From contig NZ_CP107921.1 in assembly GCF_036014215.1 (NCBI RefSeq), forward strand, positions 434,001-498,000: 64,000 nt of DNA, given 5' to 3'. Shown one piece after another: positions 26,251 through 34,307 of the stretch. Position numbers and translations under genes: made by a program. The first letter of the stretch is position 1; each line of letters begins with the position of its first letter. The notes beneath the pieces were generated by a model. It saw nothing but the letters and a program-made list of their open reading frames with translations. It ran no database searches and had not been told where the DNA came from. Source of the stretch: Streptomyces sp. NBC_00440. Lineage in GTDB: Bacteria; Actinomycetota; Actinomycetes; Streptomycetales; Streptomycetaceae.

Positions 26251-27267
26251 ATGCCGACACGCACGATGAGGGCGATCCGGCTCCATGAGCACGGCGGCCC
26301 CGAGGTCCTGCGTTACGACGAGGTGCCGATTCCCGAGCCGGGGCCGGGCGAGGTGCTGGTTCGTGTGCACGCGGTCGGCGTCAATCCTCCGGACTGGTAC
26401 CTGCGCGACGGGCTGACCAACCTGCCACCCGAGACGAGGCCGAAGTTCGACTTGCCGGTGATCCCGGGAACGGACCTGTCGGGCGTCGTCGAGGCTGTCG
26501 GCGCGGACGCGGACGGCCTCTCCGTCGGCGACGAGGTCTTCGGTCTTCTGCGCTTCCCCAGCTTCGACGGCCGCACATACGCCGAGTACGTGACCGCGCC
26601 CGCGTCGGACCTCGCACGCAAGCCGGCCGGCATTGATCATGTGCATGCTGCCGGGGTGCCCATGGCCGGGCTGACGGCGTGGCAGTTCCTGATCGAGCTC
26701 GGACACGATCACCCCTCGCCCTTCCAGGCGGCTCAGCATCGCCCGATGGCGCTCGACGCCGGCACGACGGCGCTCATCAACGGCGCCGCGGGCGGCGTGG
26801 GGCACTTCGCCGTACAGCTGGCGAAATGGAAGGGTGCACATGTCATCGCGGTGGCGTCGGGCGCGCATGAATCGTTCCTGCGCGAGCTGGGCGCCGACCG
26901 GTTCATCGACTACACCAAGAGGCGGCCCGAGGAACTCGTGCACGGCGTCGATCTCGTTCTCGACACCGTCGGTGGTCGCGAGAGCAGCCGCTTCCTGCGC
27001 ACGCTCAGGCGCGGTGGCGCCCTGTACCCGGTGTTCTTCGGCGAATACGACGACGGAGAGACCGCGAAGCTGGGCGTCACGGTCTCGGGCACCCAGGTCC
27101 GCTCGAACGGCGCGCAACTCGCCGACCTGGGAGGCCTGCTCGACGCGGGCACGGTCCGCGTCGCGATCGACAGCACGTTCGCGCTCGCGGACGCCCGGGC
27201 AGCGCACGAACGCGCCGCCCGGGGACACATCCAGGGCAAGATCGTACTCACGGTCGCTCAGGAATGA
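26251..27267 (+). CDS. Zinc-independent MDR oxidoreductase (quinone reductase-like)
   Basis: 338-residue medium-chain dehydrogenase/reductase of the quinone oxidoreductase (zeta-crystallin) type. It has the N-terminal GroES-like domain (GGPEVLRYDEVPIPEPGPGE) and the NADPH-binding INGAAGGVGHFAVQLAK motif; structural-zinc cysteines are absent. Typical reaction is NADPH-dependent reduction of quinones or activated alkenes. ATG 26251 follows AGGAGAAG. The divergent TetR gene and triple operator indicate substrate-inducible expression. Confidence 0.93.
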   Translation: MPTRTMRAIRLHEHGGPEVLRYDEVPIPEPGPGEVLVRVHAVGVNPPDWYLRDGLTNLPPETRPKFDLPVIPGTDLSGVVEAVGADADGLSVGDEVFGLLRFPSFDGRTYAEYVTAPASDLARKPAGIDHVHAAGVPMAGLTAWQFLIELGHDHPSPFQAAQHRPMALDAGTTALINGAAGGVGHFAVQLAKWKGAHVIAVASGAHESFLRELGADRFIDYTKRRPEELVHGVDLVLDTVGGRESSRFLRTLRRGGALYPVFFGEYDDGETAKLGVTVSGTQVRSNGAQLADLGGLLDAGTVRVAIDSTFALADARAAHERAARGHIQGKIVLTVAQE

Positions 27268-27317
27268 GCCGTTCCCCTCCACACGTCCGGCGCCCGGCCG
27301 GGTTGGGCAGGGGCTGT

Positions 27318-28238
27318 TCAGCGGGCCTGCGTGGTGGTGTGGGAGGACGTAGCACTGTCGAACAGCTGGTCCATGTCGTGGGCGGCCAGGGCAAGGCTGG
27401 CGCAGCACACCATCATCAAGGCCGGGAACACCATGGCCAGACCTCGGCGGAAGGGTGTGGGCGCGGCGAGCAGGGCTCGTACGCGTTGGGGCACCGGTCC
27501 GCCGGTGGCCGCGAGTGCTGGTTGCGGGGTGCGCTTGGTGGCGAGCGCTGCCCGCGCGACAGCGCGGGCGACGAGGCCGCGGTCGGCTACGACGGTGCCC
27601 GCTTCTTCGTCGGCCCAGCGTTCCAGTGCGAACGCACCCGCTCGGGCAAGGGGGCGCAGGAGTGGGTTGACTGCTGCCGCGAGTTGGAGGACGAGCAGGA
27701 ACAGATGGTGGCGGCGGTGGAGATGGGCGCGTTCGTGGGCCAGCAGGGCGCGCCGTTCATCGGGGGTGAGTGCTTGCAGCATGCCGGATGAGACCACGAT
27801 CCGGCCCGGAGTTCCGGGCAGGGCGAAGGCCGTGGGCACAGGGTCTTCGAGCACGGCCAGGTCTCCGGCGGCGGGAAGGTCCCGGCAGTCGCGCCGGGTG
27901 TCGACAAGGACCCTCACCCGGCGCCAGGCCGTCACGGTCAGGGTGACCGCACAGATGAGTACACCCAGTGTGCAAGCGGCGGCGACAGGCCGGCTGATGG
28001 GGGTGTCGGTGGCGAGCAGGCGGGGAGACCAGCGCCCCTCCTCGGCCACCTCCGGGTCCTGGCCGACCAGGGTGAAACCCGCCATCGCCAGTACTGTCAC
28101 CCACGCGCCGGCGGCTGTCACGGCGGCGGAGGCGAGCGTCCAGGCTGCCGTCCGTGGTGGCAGCCTCCGGGCGGCCCACGGCGCGGTCAGCGTGAGAATC
28201 AGGCTGACCAGCAGCGGTGTACACAGACTGATCCACAC
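27318..28238 (-). CDS. M56-family membrane metallopeptidase (BlaR1/MecR1-like)
   Basis: 306-residue membrane zinc peptidase with three N-terminal hydrophobic segments, the zinc motif LLAHERAHL (HExxH) at about residue 187 and downstream E-R-W-A-D-E-E-A as the third-ligand region, then a final membrane helix. There is no extracellular penicillin-binding domain, unlike staphylococcal BlaR1, so the signal sensed is unknown. The GTG start lies 3 nt after the BlaI stop. M56 peptidases inactivate the partner BlaI repressor by proteolysis, giving a two-gene induction switch. Confidence 0.93.
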   Translation of the reverse strand: MWISLCTPLLVSLILTLTAPWAARRLPPRTAAWTLASAAVTAAGAWVTVLAMAGFTLVGQDPEVAEEGRWSPRLLATDTPISRPVAAACTLGVLICAVTLTVTAWRRVRVLVDTRRDCRDLPAAGDLAVLEDPVPTAFALPGTPGRIVVSSGMLQALTPDERRALLAHERAHLHRRHHLFLLVLQLAAAVNPLLRPLARAGAFALERWADEEAGTVVADRGLVARAVARAALATKRTPQPALAATGGPVPQRVRALLAAPTPFRRGLAMVFPALMMVCCASLALAAHDMDQLFDSATSSHTTTQAR

Positions 28239-28241
28239 CGT

Positions 28242-28634
28242 CTAGTCCTCCGCTGGTCCGTGCAGCAGCTGCTCCAGCAGTTGCTCGTCCTCGGCCGGAA
28301 GCTCGGAGACGAACCGGGCGAGGACGGCAGCCCGGTCTCCACCACGGTCCAGCAGGTCGCGCATTCCTGCCGCGGTGTGCCCGGCCTTGTCCTGGACCGG
28401 TGAGTACAGGTAGCTGCGGCCGGAGCGCTCACGGGTCACCAGGCGTTTGTCGTGCAGCCTGGTCAGGATCGTCAGGACGGTCGTGTAAGCGGGGTCACCG
28501 GCCACCTGTTCACGTACCGTGCTCGCGCCCACCGGCCTTCCCGCCGCCCACAGGGCCGCCAGGACTTCGCTCTCCAGTTCGCCGGGCGCCCGTCGGCCTG
28601 CCCCCGCAGCGCCCTGCCCGCTCACGCTTCCCAC
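28242..28634 (-). CDS. BlaI/MecI-family repressor
   Basis: 130-residue winged-helix repressor. The signature region is LESEVLAALWAAGRPVGASTVREQ and the wing PAYTTVLTILTRLHDKRLVTRERSGRSYLYSP; the C-terminal helices form the dimer and the protease-sensitive region. It precedes the M56 peptidase gene by 3 nt in one operon. A TACA/TGTA element at 28741-28755, about 107 nt upstream, is the likely autoregulatory site, and related elements appear at 31.0-31.25 kb and 7.83 kb. Start taken as GTG 28634. Confidence 0.95.
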   Translation of the reverse strand: MGSVSGQGAAGAGRRAPGELESEVLAALWAAGRPVGASTVREQVAGDPAYTTVLTILTRLHDKRLVTRERSGRSYLYSPVQDKAGHTAAGMRDLLDRGGDRAAVLARFVSELPAEDEQLLEQLLHGPAED

Positions 28635-28733
28635 CGTTGTTCACCACCCCTTGTCGTCGGCACCCCGCGACCCACCACCGGACCTGGTCGTCGGCCTCGG
28701 TCGTTGACTGACATGACGGAGTGCACGGAGCAC

Positions 28734-29516
28734 TCAAGGTACTACACCCTGTAGAAAGGACCGCGCGGGTGCTCCCTGCTCCAGCGGGCTCGTACAGGTG
28801 TGATCGCGAAGCGGTCCGACCCTCAGACCGCCTTCTCGGCAGGTGTCGAGGATGCGGGGCAGCGCACCGAGGGTGTTGCGCCAGGATCCGGTGGCGGAGG
28901 TGCAGTCGGAGTCATGCAGCAGGATGGTGGCTCCGCCGCGCAGATCGCGGGCGACAGTGTCGTAGACGGAATCCGGTGTCGCCCGGGCACGCCAGTCCTC
29001 GCCCCAGGCGCTCCACAGGACCGGCGTCAGGCCGAGACGGCGGCATGCCAGGTATGTGCCGGTGGTCATGACGCCGTAGGGGGGCCGGAACAGACGGGGC
29101 AGGGTGCCGGTGAGGCCGCCGATCGTGTCGCGGGCACGGGCCAGATCGTCGTACGTGGCCCGGGGGCCCCGCAACAGCAGCGGGCGGTGGGCCCAGCCGT
29201 GGACCGCGATCTCGTGCCCGGCGCCGTGCATGGCTTTCACCAGCCGGGGTGAGCGCACCGCCATGGAGCCGAGCAGGAAGAACGTCGCGCACAACTCCCG
29301 GGTTTCCAGCAGACGCAGGAAATGCGGGGTGGAGAGGTGGTCGGGGCCGTCGTCGAAGGTGAGCGCGACGTGGCCGGATCGCCCTCGGCCGGAGAGGCGG
29401 GGCATGAGCCGGTTGCGCAGCGGCCCGAAGGTGGAGATGACCGGCGCGGCGTGCAGGGCGGCGAGCGCGGGCAGCGTCACGGCTCCGGCGCGCAGGAGGG
29501 TTCGGGCCGTGGTCAT
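28734..29516 (-). CDS. Polysaccharide deacetylase (NodB domain)
   Basis: 260-residue carbohydrate esterase 4 protein. The NodB catalytic motifs are TFDDGPD (T53-F-D-D-G-P) and the zinc-ligand H106-G-W-A-H110, followed by RPPYG and a LLHDSD motif. The N-terminal hydrophobic segment (residues 5-30) is a likely signal or anchor, so it would de-N-acetylate a cell-surface glycan or glycolipid. Its start overlaps the upstream glycosyltransferase stop by 4 nt (ATGA). The BlaI operator of the next gene overlaps its last codons. Confidence 0.93.
   Translation of the reverse strand: MTTARTLLRAGAVTLPALAALHAAPVISTFGPLRNRLMPRLSGRGRSGHVALTFDDGPDHLSTPHFLRLLETRELCATFFLLGSMAVRSPRLVKAMHGAGHEIAVHGWAHRPLLLRGPRATYDDLARARDTIGGLTGTLPRLFRPPYGVMTTGTYLACRRLGLTPVLWSAWGEDWRARATPDSVYDTVARDLRGGATILLHDSDCTSATGSWRNTLGALPRILDTCREGGLRVGPLRDHTCTSPLEQGAPARSFLQGVVP
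28741..28755. promoter_or_regulatory. BlaI operator upstream of blaI-M56
   Basis: ACTACA-CCC-TGTAGA, TACA/TGTA half-sites with a 3-nt spacer, 107 nt before the BlaI start and overlapping the end of the deacetylase gene. Same half-sites and spacing as the elements at 31012 and 31136. Confidence 0.65.
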
Positions 29517-30868
29517 CGTTCGTGTCCGTCCAGGAATCGGGTGAGTGCGCCCAGGTGCGCCGGGGAGTCGCCGTATGCCTCGGCCATCGGGGCGCCGACG
29601 CCGAGCAGCACGGTGGCCGCGACCGCAGCGGTCACGACCGGGACTCCGAGGCGTACGCGTCGGCCGGGACGTCGGACCATGGAGCTCTCCGCCCTGTCCC
29701 GAAGGGGAACTGCGCCCTTCGCCACGGCGGCCACGGCTTGCACCGGGCCGTCGCCGGGGCGGAACAACTGCAGCCCCCGGGCGCGCTGTTGGTGGCCGAG
29801 GGAGCCGTGGAGCAGTTCGTCGAGTACCGGCTTGAGGGAGGCTGGATCCTGGATCCAGGTGGCGAGACCGGCCTCCTGGAGTGCGGCGGCGTTGGTCTGT
29901 CCGTGACCGGGTATGCAGCGGTAGCTCGCGACCGGCAGGCCGCTGGCGAATGCCTCCAGCGAGGTGAGGCCGCCCGCGTTCTGCACCAGGACGTCAGCGG
30001 CGGACATGAGGTCCGGCATGTCATCCACCCAGCCGTACACATGCTCGACACCGGCCTTGCGGAGGCGTTCGGCCAGGGCCTCGTTCCTGCCGCACACCAC
30101 GACGGGCACCGCGGAACCGCTCTCCTGGATCTCGGCGGCCACCTGCTCCACAGGACCCACCCCCCAGGAACCGGCGACCAGCAGCGCGAGTGGGGACCGT
30201 TCGGGGAGAGCGAAGCGGACGCGTGCCGCACGCCGTTCCTCGACGGTGGCGGGGGTGAATCGGGCGGCAGCCACCGGGCCGGTCACCGTGACCCCGGCGG
30301 CACCCTGGACGTGAGCCTGTCCGGCCGGTATCGCGTGTACGGCGAGGTGTACGTCGACACCGGACGCGACCCACAGGGAGTGGACGGAGAAGTCGGTGAG
30401 GTAGGTGATGGCGGGCACCCCGAGAAGCCCTCGCGAGCGCATCGCGCCGAGCACTTGACCGGCTCCGGGGTAGGTCGAGACGACCGCGCGAGTATCGGGG
30501 GTGATGGCCCGCAGGGTACGGCGCTCCGCGCTACGGAACAGGGAGCGGACCAGGAGCCCCGGGCGCCCGGTGCGTTCGGTGGCGGCGTAGATCCGCTGAT
30601 ATCCCGTGGGCGCCCAGGTGAGCAGCCGGTGGTATCCGCCGGACAGCAGCCTCCCCAGCCGGGCGGGCAGCAGATCGAGGAAGTCATGCCGATCCACAAG
30701 AATCCCGGCGGCCTGGAGGCCTCGCGCCAGTTCGTCGGCCGCGCCGTCATGCCCCGCGCCCACACTCGCCGAAATGATCACGACCCGAGGGGCGGACGGC
30801 GTCCGCGGCCGGACGTCGGACGACGGCGGGGGAGCCCACGCCTTCGCAGGATTGCCACGGTGGGGCAC
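29513..30868 (-). CDS. MGDG-synthase-like glycosyltransferase with C-terminal membrane helix
   Basis: 451-residue GT-B glycosyltransferase of the MGDG synthase/UgtP type (family GT28). The N-terminal domain carries the acceptor-side motif SASVGAGHDGAA (about residues 33-44) and the C-terminal donor domain contains YGWVDDMPDLMSAAD and VQNAGGLTSLEAFASGLP. Such enzymes transfer a sugar to a lipid such as diacylglycerol. Unusually, a single hydrophobic helix (about 410-430) follows the catalytic domains. The gene is translationally coupled to the polysaccharide deacetylase, suggesting that the transferred sugar (perhaps GlcNAc) is then deacetylated. GTG start at 30868. Confidence 0.9.
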   Translation of the reverse strand: MPHRGNPAKAWAPPPSSDVRPRTPSAPRVVIISASVGAGHDGAADELARGLQAAGILVDRHDFLDLLPARLGRLLSGGYHRLLTWAPTGYQRIYAATERTGRPGLLVRSLFRSAERRTLRAITPDTRAVVSTYPGAGQVLGAMRSRGLLGVPAITYLTDFSVHSLWVASGVDVHLAVHAIPAGQAHVQGAAGVTVTGPVAAARFTPATVEERRAARVRFALPERSPLALLVAGSWGVGPVEQVAAEIQESGSAVPVVVCGRNEALAERLRKAGVEHVYGWVDDMPDLMSAADVLVQNAGGLTSLEAFASGLPVASYRCIPGHGQTNAAALQEAGLATWIQDPASLKPVLDELLHGSLGHQQRARGLQLFRPGDGPVQAVAAVAKGAVPLRDRAESSMVRRPGRRVRLGVPVVTAAVAATVLLGVGAPMAEAYGDSPAHLGALTRFLDGHER

Positions 30869-31011
30869 AGCCGATCAGCCTCCATGCTGGAAAGGGCGCG
30901 AAAGGGAATTGCCTCGGTCGCATCGGCGAGCCGCGGTTAAAGGCGTGCGAGGACGGCGCCGCCCGGAACGGTCTGCTTGCTCGGGCCGGAGCGGGGGCCG
31001 CCGCCGAAACT

Positions 31012-31026
31012 ACTACATGATGTAGA
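31012..31026. promoter_or_regulatory. BlaI-type operator, glycosyltransferase side
   Basis: ACTACA-TGA-TGTAGA, 3-nt spacer, 144 nt before the glycosyltransferase start. Nearly identical to the element at 31135 and to the blaI operator. Confidence 0.65.
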
Positions 31027-31134
31027 ACTATGGGAACGTACATCGCGACGAGCCCCGAACCCCCGGCGGCAGCCGCAACCACACGTGTGCACATGTCGGC
31101 ACAGGCGTCGACACGCGGCATGCACGCAGGAAAC

Positions 31135-31150
31135 TACTACACGATGTAGA
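31135..31150. promoter_or_regulatory. BlaI-type operator, central copy
   Basis: TACTACA-CGA-TGTAGA, 3-nt spacer, 124 nt from the previous copy. Could act on either divergent promoter or allow looping. Confidence 0.65.
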
Positions 31151-31229
31151 GGCGCGACGGAGGAGGCACCCCAGGGGGCCCGCCGGGCATTTCACAGCAG
31201 GCACCCCGGAATCCCCACTTCCAGCTATC

Positions 31230-31247
31230 GTCTACAGTCATGTAGAC
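31230..31247. promoter_or_regulatory. BlaI-type operator, response-regulator side
   Basis: GTCTACAGTCATGTAGAC, 7-bp arms with a 4-nt spacer, 161 nt before the response regulator start. Nearly identical to the element before the PAP2 gene at 7833. Confidence 0.65.
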
Positions 31248-31407
31248 AATGGGTTCAGGTGTCAGGTGGAGTCACTCCGGTCCGGTCTGCTTCCCCTCGC
31301 ACGATCCGGCGCCCGAGCACGCCTCTCGCCCCGCACCGGTCCCCACCTCATCCGCCGGCCGACGGCCCAGCCGCTCCATCGAGAACCGCAGAAAGGAGAC
31401 CCGAGCC

Positions 31408-32073
31408 GTGCAGCAGCAGAGGATCCTGGTCGTCGAGGACGATCACGCCTTGCGGGACGTCCTGCGGCGCGGCCTGCGCGACGAGGGCTTCGAGACGGTC
31501 TCCGCACCTGACGGCGCGAGCGCCCTGCGGCTGGCGACAGCCGACATCGACGGGGTGGTGCTGGACGTGGGACTGCCCGATGCCGACGGACGGGATGTGT
31601 GCCAGGCACTGCGGGCGAACGGTTTCCTCTCCCCCGTCGTCTTCCTGACCGCCCATCACCGGCTCACCGACCGGCTGACCGGATTCTCGGCGGGCGGCGA
31701 CGACTACCTGCCGAAACCGTTCCATCTCGCCGAGCTCGCCGCCAGGTTGCGGGCCGCACTCAAGCGGACCGGACCACCCTCCCCCACCGCGACGGGCGAC
31801 CTGGTCCTGGACGCCGTCCGGCACTCGATGACGGTCCGGGGCACCTCAGCCGGGCTGACCCCGACGGAGTTCCGACTGCTGGCCGCACTCATGGCAGCGG
31901 CGGGGGCGATCGTCCGCAGGCGCGAGCTGATCAGGGCGGGCTGGCCGGAGGGCGCCCAGGTCAGTGACAACACCCTGGACCAGTACCTCACCCGGCTGCG
32001 CCGGAAGCTCCGCGACGCGGGCAGCGAGCTGACGATCAGCACCGCGCGCGGTGTCGGTCACCGCCTCTCATGA
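31408..32073 (+). CDS. OmpR-family response regulator
   Basis: 221-residue two-component regulator: receiver domain with acidic pocket VVEDD, phospho-acceptor D53 (VLDVGLPD) and the KPF lysine, then a winged-helix trans_reg_C domain (LTPTEFRLLAALM and the C-terminal RGVGHRLS). GTG 31408 is chosen because AAAGGAG ends 9 nt before it; the longer frame from ATG 31249 begins directly beside the BlaI element. The stop overlaps the kinase start (ATGA). Confidence 0.95.
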   Translation: MQQQRILVVEDDHALRDVLRRGLRDEGFETVSAPDGASALRLATADIDGVVLDVGLPDADGRDVCQALRANGFLSPVVFLTAHHRLTDRLTGFSAGGDDYLPKPFHLAELAARLRAALKRTGPPSPTATGDLVLDAVRHSMTVRGTSAGLTPTEFRLLAALMAAAGAIVRRRELIRAGWPEGAQVSDNTLDQYLTRLRRKLRDAGSELTISTARGVGHRLS

Positions 32074-33440
32074 CAGCCCGTCCGACCTGCTGGTGGCCAC
32101 GCACCCTGCGCGGCCGGCTCTCCCTGGTCGCGGTGGCCACCGCCCTGTTGCTGATGGCGATCCTCACTGTCGTCTTCAATACGATCGTCCAGCAGCGCCT
32201 CCAGCACCAGGCCGACGACCATCTGCGCACCCGGGCCACCGCTGTCGCCACGACGGTCGACACGGTTGGCGGCTCCGTAAGAGTGCTGGAATCGCCGAAC
32301 GACACACTGCTGGACGACAACGTGTGGATCTACGCGGGCGGGCTCCTGCTCGAACATCCGCCGAACAGCTCCGATGTGCAGCCCCTCACCCGCGCCGCAG
32401 ACACCCTCGCCGGACACGGCGGGCAGGGCTGCACCACCCTGCACACCGGCAGAACGGTCCGGCTGTGTGCCGTGGCCGTCCCGACGACCGACGGCGCCGC
32501 ACCTCGCGCAGTCGTGGTCACCGCACTGGACCTCGCGCCCTACCTCAGCTCCGCCGACACCATGCTCTTCGCGTCCATCGCACTGGACATCACCATGCTG
32601 GCCTGCACCTACGCCCTCACCCGACTGGCAGTGGGGCGGGCACTGCGCCCGGTGCACACCATGACGGACCAGGCCACCCGATGGAGTGCCGCCGACTCCG
32701 ACGAACGCTTCCGCGGCAGAGCGGGTCCGACCGAACTCACCCAACTGGGCAGCTCGTTGGACGCGCTCCTGGACCGCATACGGGCGGTGCTGCGACACGA
32801 GCAGCAGCTGACCAAGGAGCTGTCGCACGAGCTGCGCAATCCACTGGCCAGGATCGTCGCCGAACTCGACTGGTTGCAGGCCCGTCCCCGTTCGGCGCAG
32901 GACACCCGCACCTGCCACCTGGCCGTCGCCGACGCCGCGCAGTCCATGCAGGCGATCTGCGAGACCCTGCTGGACGACGCGCGCGCGGGCGCTCGCAGCA
33001 CACCCGGCACCGCCGTCGTGCTGCCGGTGCTGAACCGGCTGGCCGAGGGCCCGAATGGCCCCCGCACTCCGGGGCTCACCGTCGTGGGTGGAGACCCGGA
33101 AGTATCTGCCGGGGTCTCCCCCGCGTTGCTCGAACGCATCGTCGGCCCGCTCCTCGACAACGGTCTGCGCCATGCCGAATCGGGCGTCAGCCTGCACGCT
33201 TCCCGCCTGCCGGACGGCGTACGGATCGAGGTCACCGATGACGGGCCCGGCGTGCCGGAGCCGTTCGTGCCGTACCTGTTCCACCCCGGGCGGCGCGCTG
33301 CCCCCGACGACGAGCACACCGGAGCGGGCCTCGGCCTGTCGCTCGCGCGACGCCTGGCCCGCTCCGCGGGTGGTGATGTGCGTTACGACGAACTGCACAC
33401 CACCGGTGCACGGTTCGTGGTCAGTCTGCCGACCGGATGA
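32070..33440 (+). CDS. Sensor histidine kinase
   Basis: 456-residue membrane kinase: two membrane helices (about residues 17-42 and 167-190) flank an extracytoplasmic sensor loop of about 125 residues with two Cys. A HAMP segment follows, then HisKA with H253 in ELSHELRNPL and HATPase_c with N-box (PLLDNGLRHA), DDGPGVP and GAGLGLSLA. It is the partner of the OmpR regulator encoded immediately upstream, with overlapping start. Signal unknown; the setting with BlaI-type operators and envelope enzymes suggests a cell-surface cue. The last 20 nt overlap the convergent COG4705 gene. Confidence 0.95.
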   Translation: MTARPTCWWPRTLRGRLSLVAVATALLLMAILTVVFNTIVQQRLQHQADDHLRTRATAVATTVDTVGGSVRVLESPNDTLLDDNVWIYAGGLLLEHPPNSSDVQPLTRAADTLAGHGGQGCTTLHTGRTVRLCAVAVPTTDGAAPRAVVVTALDLAPYLSSADTMLFASIALDITMLACTYALTRLAVGRALRPVHTMTDQATRWSAADSDERFRGRAGPTELTQLGSSLDALLDRIRAVLRHEQQLTKELSHELRNPLARIVAELDWLQARPRSAQDTRTCHLAVADAAQSMQAICETLLDDARAGARSTPGTAVVLPVLNRLAEGPNGPRTPGLTVVGGDPEVSAGVSPALLERIVGPLLDNGLRHAESGVSLHASRLPDGVRIEVTDDGPGVPEPFVPYLFHPGRRAAPDDEHTGAGLGLSLARRLARSAGGDVRYDELHTTGARFVVSLPTG

Positions 33441-34236
33441 GCTCCCTGGGCTCCGTCGCATCCCGTCGCGCGACGGTCAGATACACGACCAGTCCCAGGA
33501 TCACCGCCAGGAACAACACACTGGTCACCACGGTTCCCAGGCCGAGCCCGCCGTCGCCGGTCGGCTGCGAGAGGTAGTCACCCATGGATGCTCCCAGCGG
33601 GCGCGTGAGCACATAGGCGATCCAGAAACTCCATACGGCGTTCAGGCCCATCGCGAAGTGCGCCACCCCGATCGCGGCGATGGCCAGCGCGAACAGCACC
33701 GCGGACACCCAGTAGCCCAGGGCCAGTTGCTCGGCGACGAGGTCACCGGCGGCCGTGCCCAGCGCGAAGGTGAACAGCACAGCAAGCCAGTAGTAGACCT
33801 CCCGGCTCACCGTGTCGATGTTGTGGATGGAGAGCGTCCGCTCGGCCCTGAACCAGGCGACGAACACCACCGCGAGCACCACGGCGAACACAGCGGTGGT
33901 GTCCTGCAGCGGCACTCCCACGTTGTCGGTCAGATTGTCGCTGATCAGGGTTCCGACCACACTGATCAGCACCACAGCCAGCCAGTAGATCCCCGGCCGG
34001 TAGGCGGTGCAGCGAAACTGCACGACCAGGGCCACCACCAGCAACACACTCATCACGAGCGAGGTACCGGTCAGCCCCAGCCCCAGCTGGGAATTGAGAT
34101 AGTCGGCCCCGGTCTCGCCGACCGTCGTGCAGAGCACTTTGATCACCCAGAAGTAGACGGTGACCTCGGGAACCTTGTTCCAGCGCAGACCGTGACCACG
34201 AGCTGCGCCGGGCCTGCTGTACGTATCGGATGTCAT
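33421..34236 (-). CDS. COG4705-type multi-pass membrane protein
   Basis: 271-residue integral membrane protein of the uncharacterised COG4705 type. It consists of repeats in which a helix starts with a V-P-E-V-T-V-Y-F-W-like motif and ends in G-E-T-G-A-D-Y (first copy) or G-T-A-A-G-D-L (third copy), so internal duplication is evident: VYFWVIKVLCTTVGETGADY, YWLAVVLISVVGTLISD, YYWLAVLFTFALGTAAGD. Roughly eight to nine helices. Function unknown. It converges on the histidine kinase with a 20-nt coding overlap and is often described beside two-component genes. ATG 34236 assumed; ATG 34269 is possible. Confidence 0.85.
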   Translation of the reverse strand: MTSDTYSRPGAARGHGLRWNKVPEVTVYFWVIKVLCTTVGETGADYLNSQLGLGLTGTSLVMSVLLVVALVVQFRCTAYRPGIYWLAVVLISVVGTLISDNLTDNVGVPLQDTTAVFAVVLAVVFVAWFRAERTLSIHNIDTVSREVYYWLAVLFTFALGTAAGDLVAEQLALGYWVSAVLFALAIAAIGVAHFAMGLNAVWSFWIAYVLTRPLGASMGDYLSQPTGDGGLGLGTVVTSVLFLAVILGLVVYLTVARRDATEPRELIRSAD

Positions 34237-34307
34237 GACGCCAGACCGTGCCATCAGGAACCTGAACACATCCTGAGCGCTGCGCCCTGGCCCTCATATG
34301 CCGGGCG

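Larger units (their letters stand above)
30869..31407. other. Divergent regulatory region with three BlaI-type elements
   Basis: 539 nt between the glycosyltransferase (-) and response regulator (+) genes. No convincing ORF. It holds three TACA/TGTA inverted repeats, annotated separately, at 31012, 31135 and 31230. Their spacing suggests one site per promoter plus one in the middle. Confidence 0.6.

Noticed and set aside
30937..31125. 62-codon Cys/His-rich frame between the BlaI-type sites
   Set aside because: It overlaps an operator element, lacks a ribosome site and resembles a chance frame.
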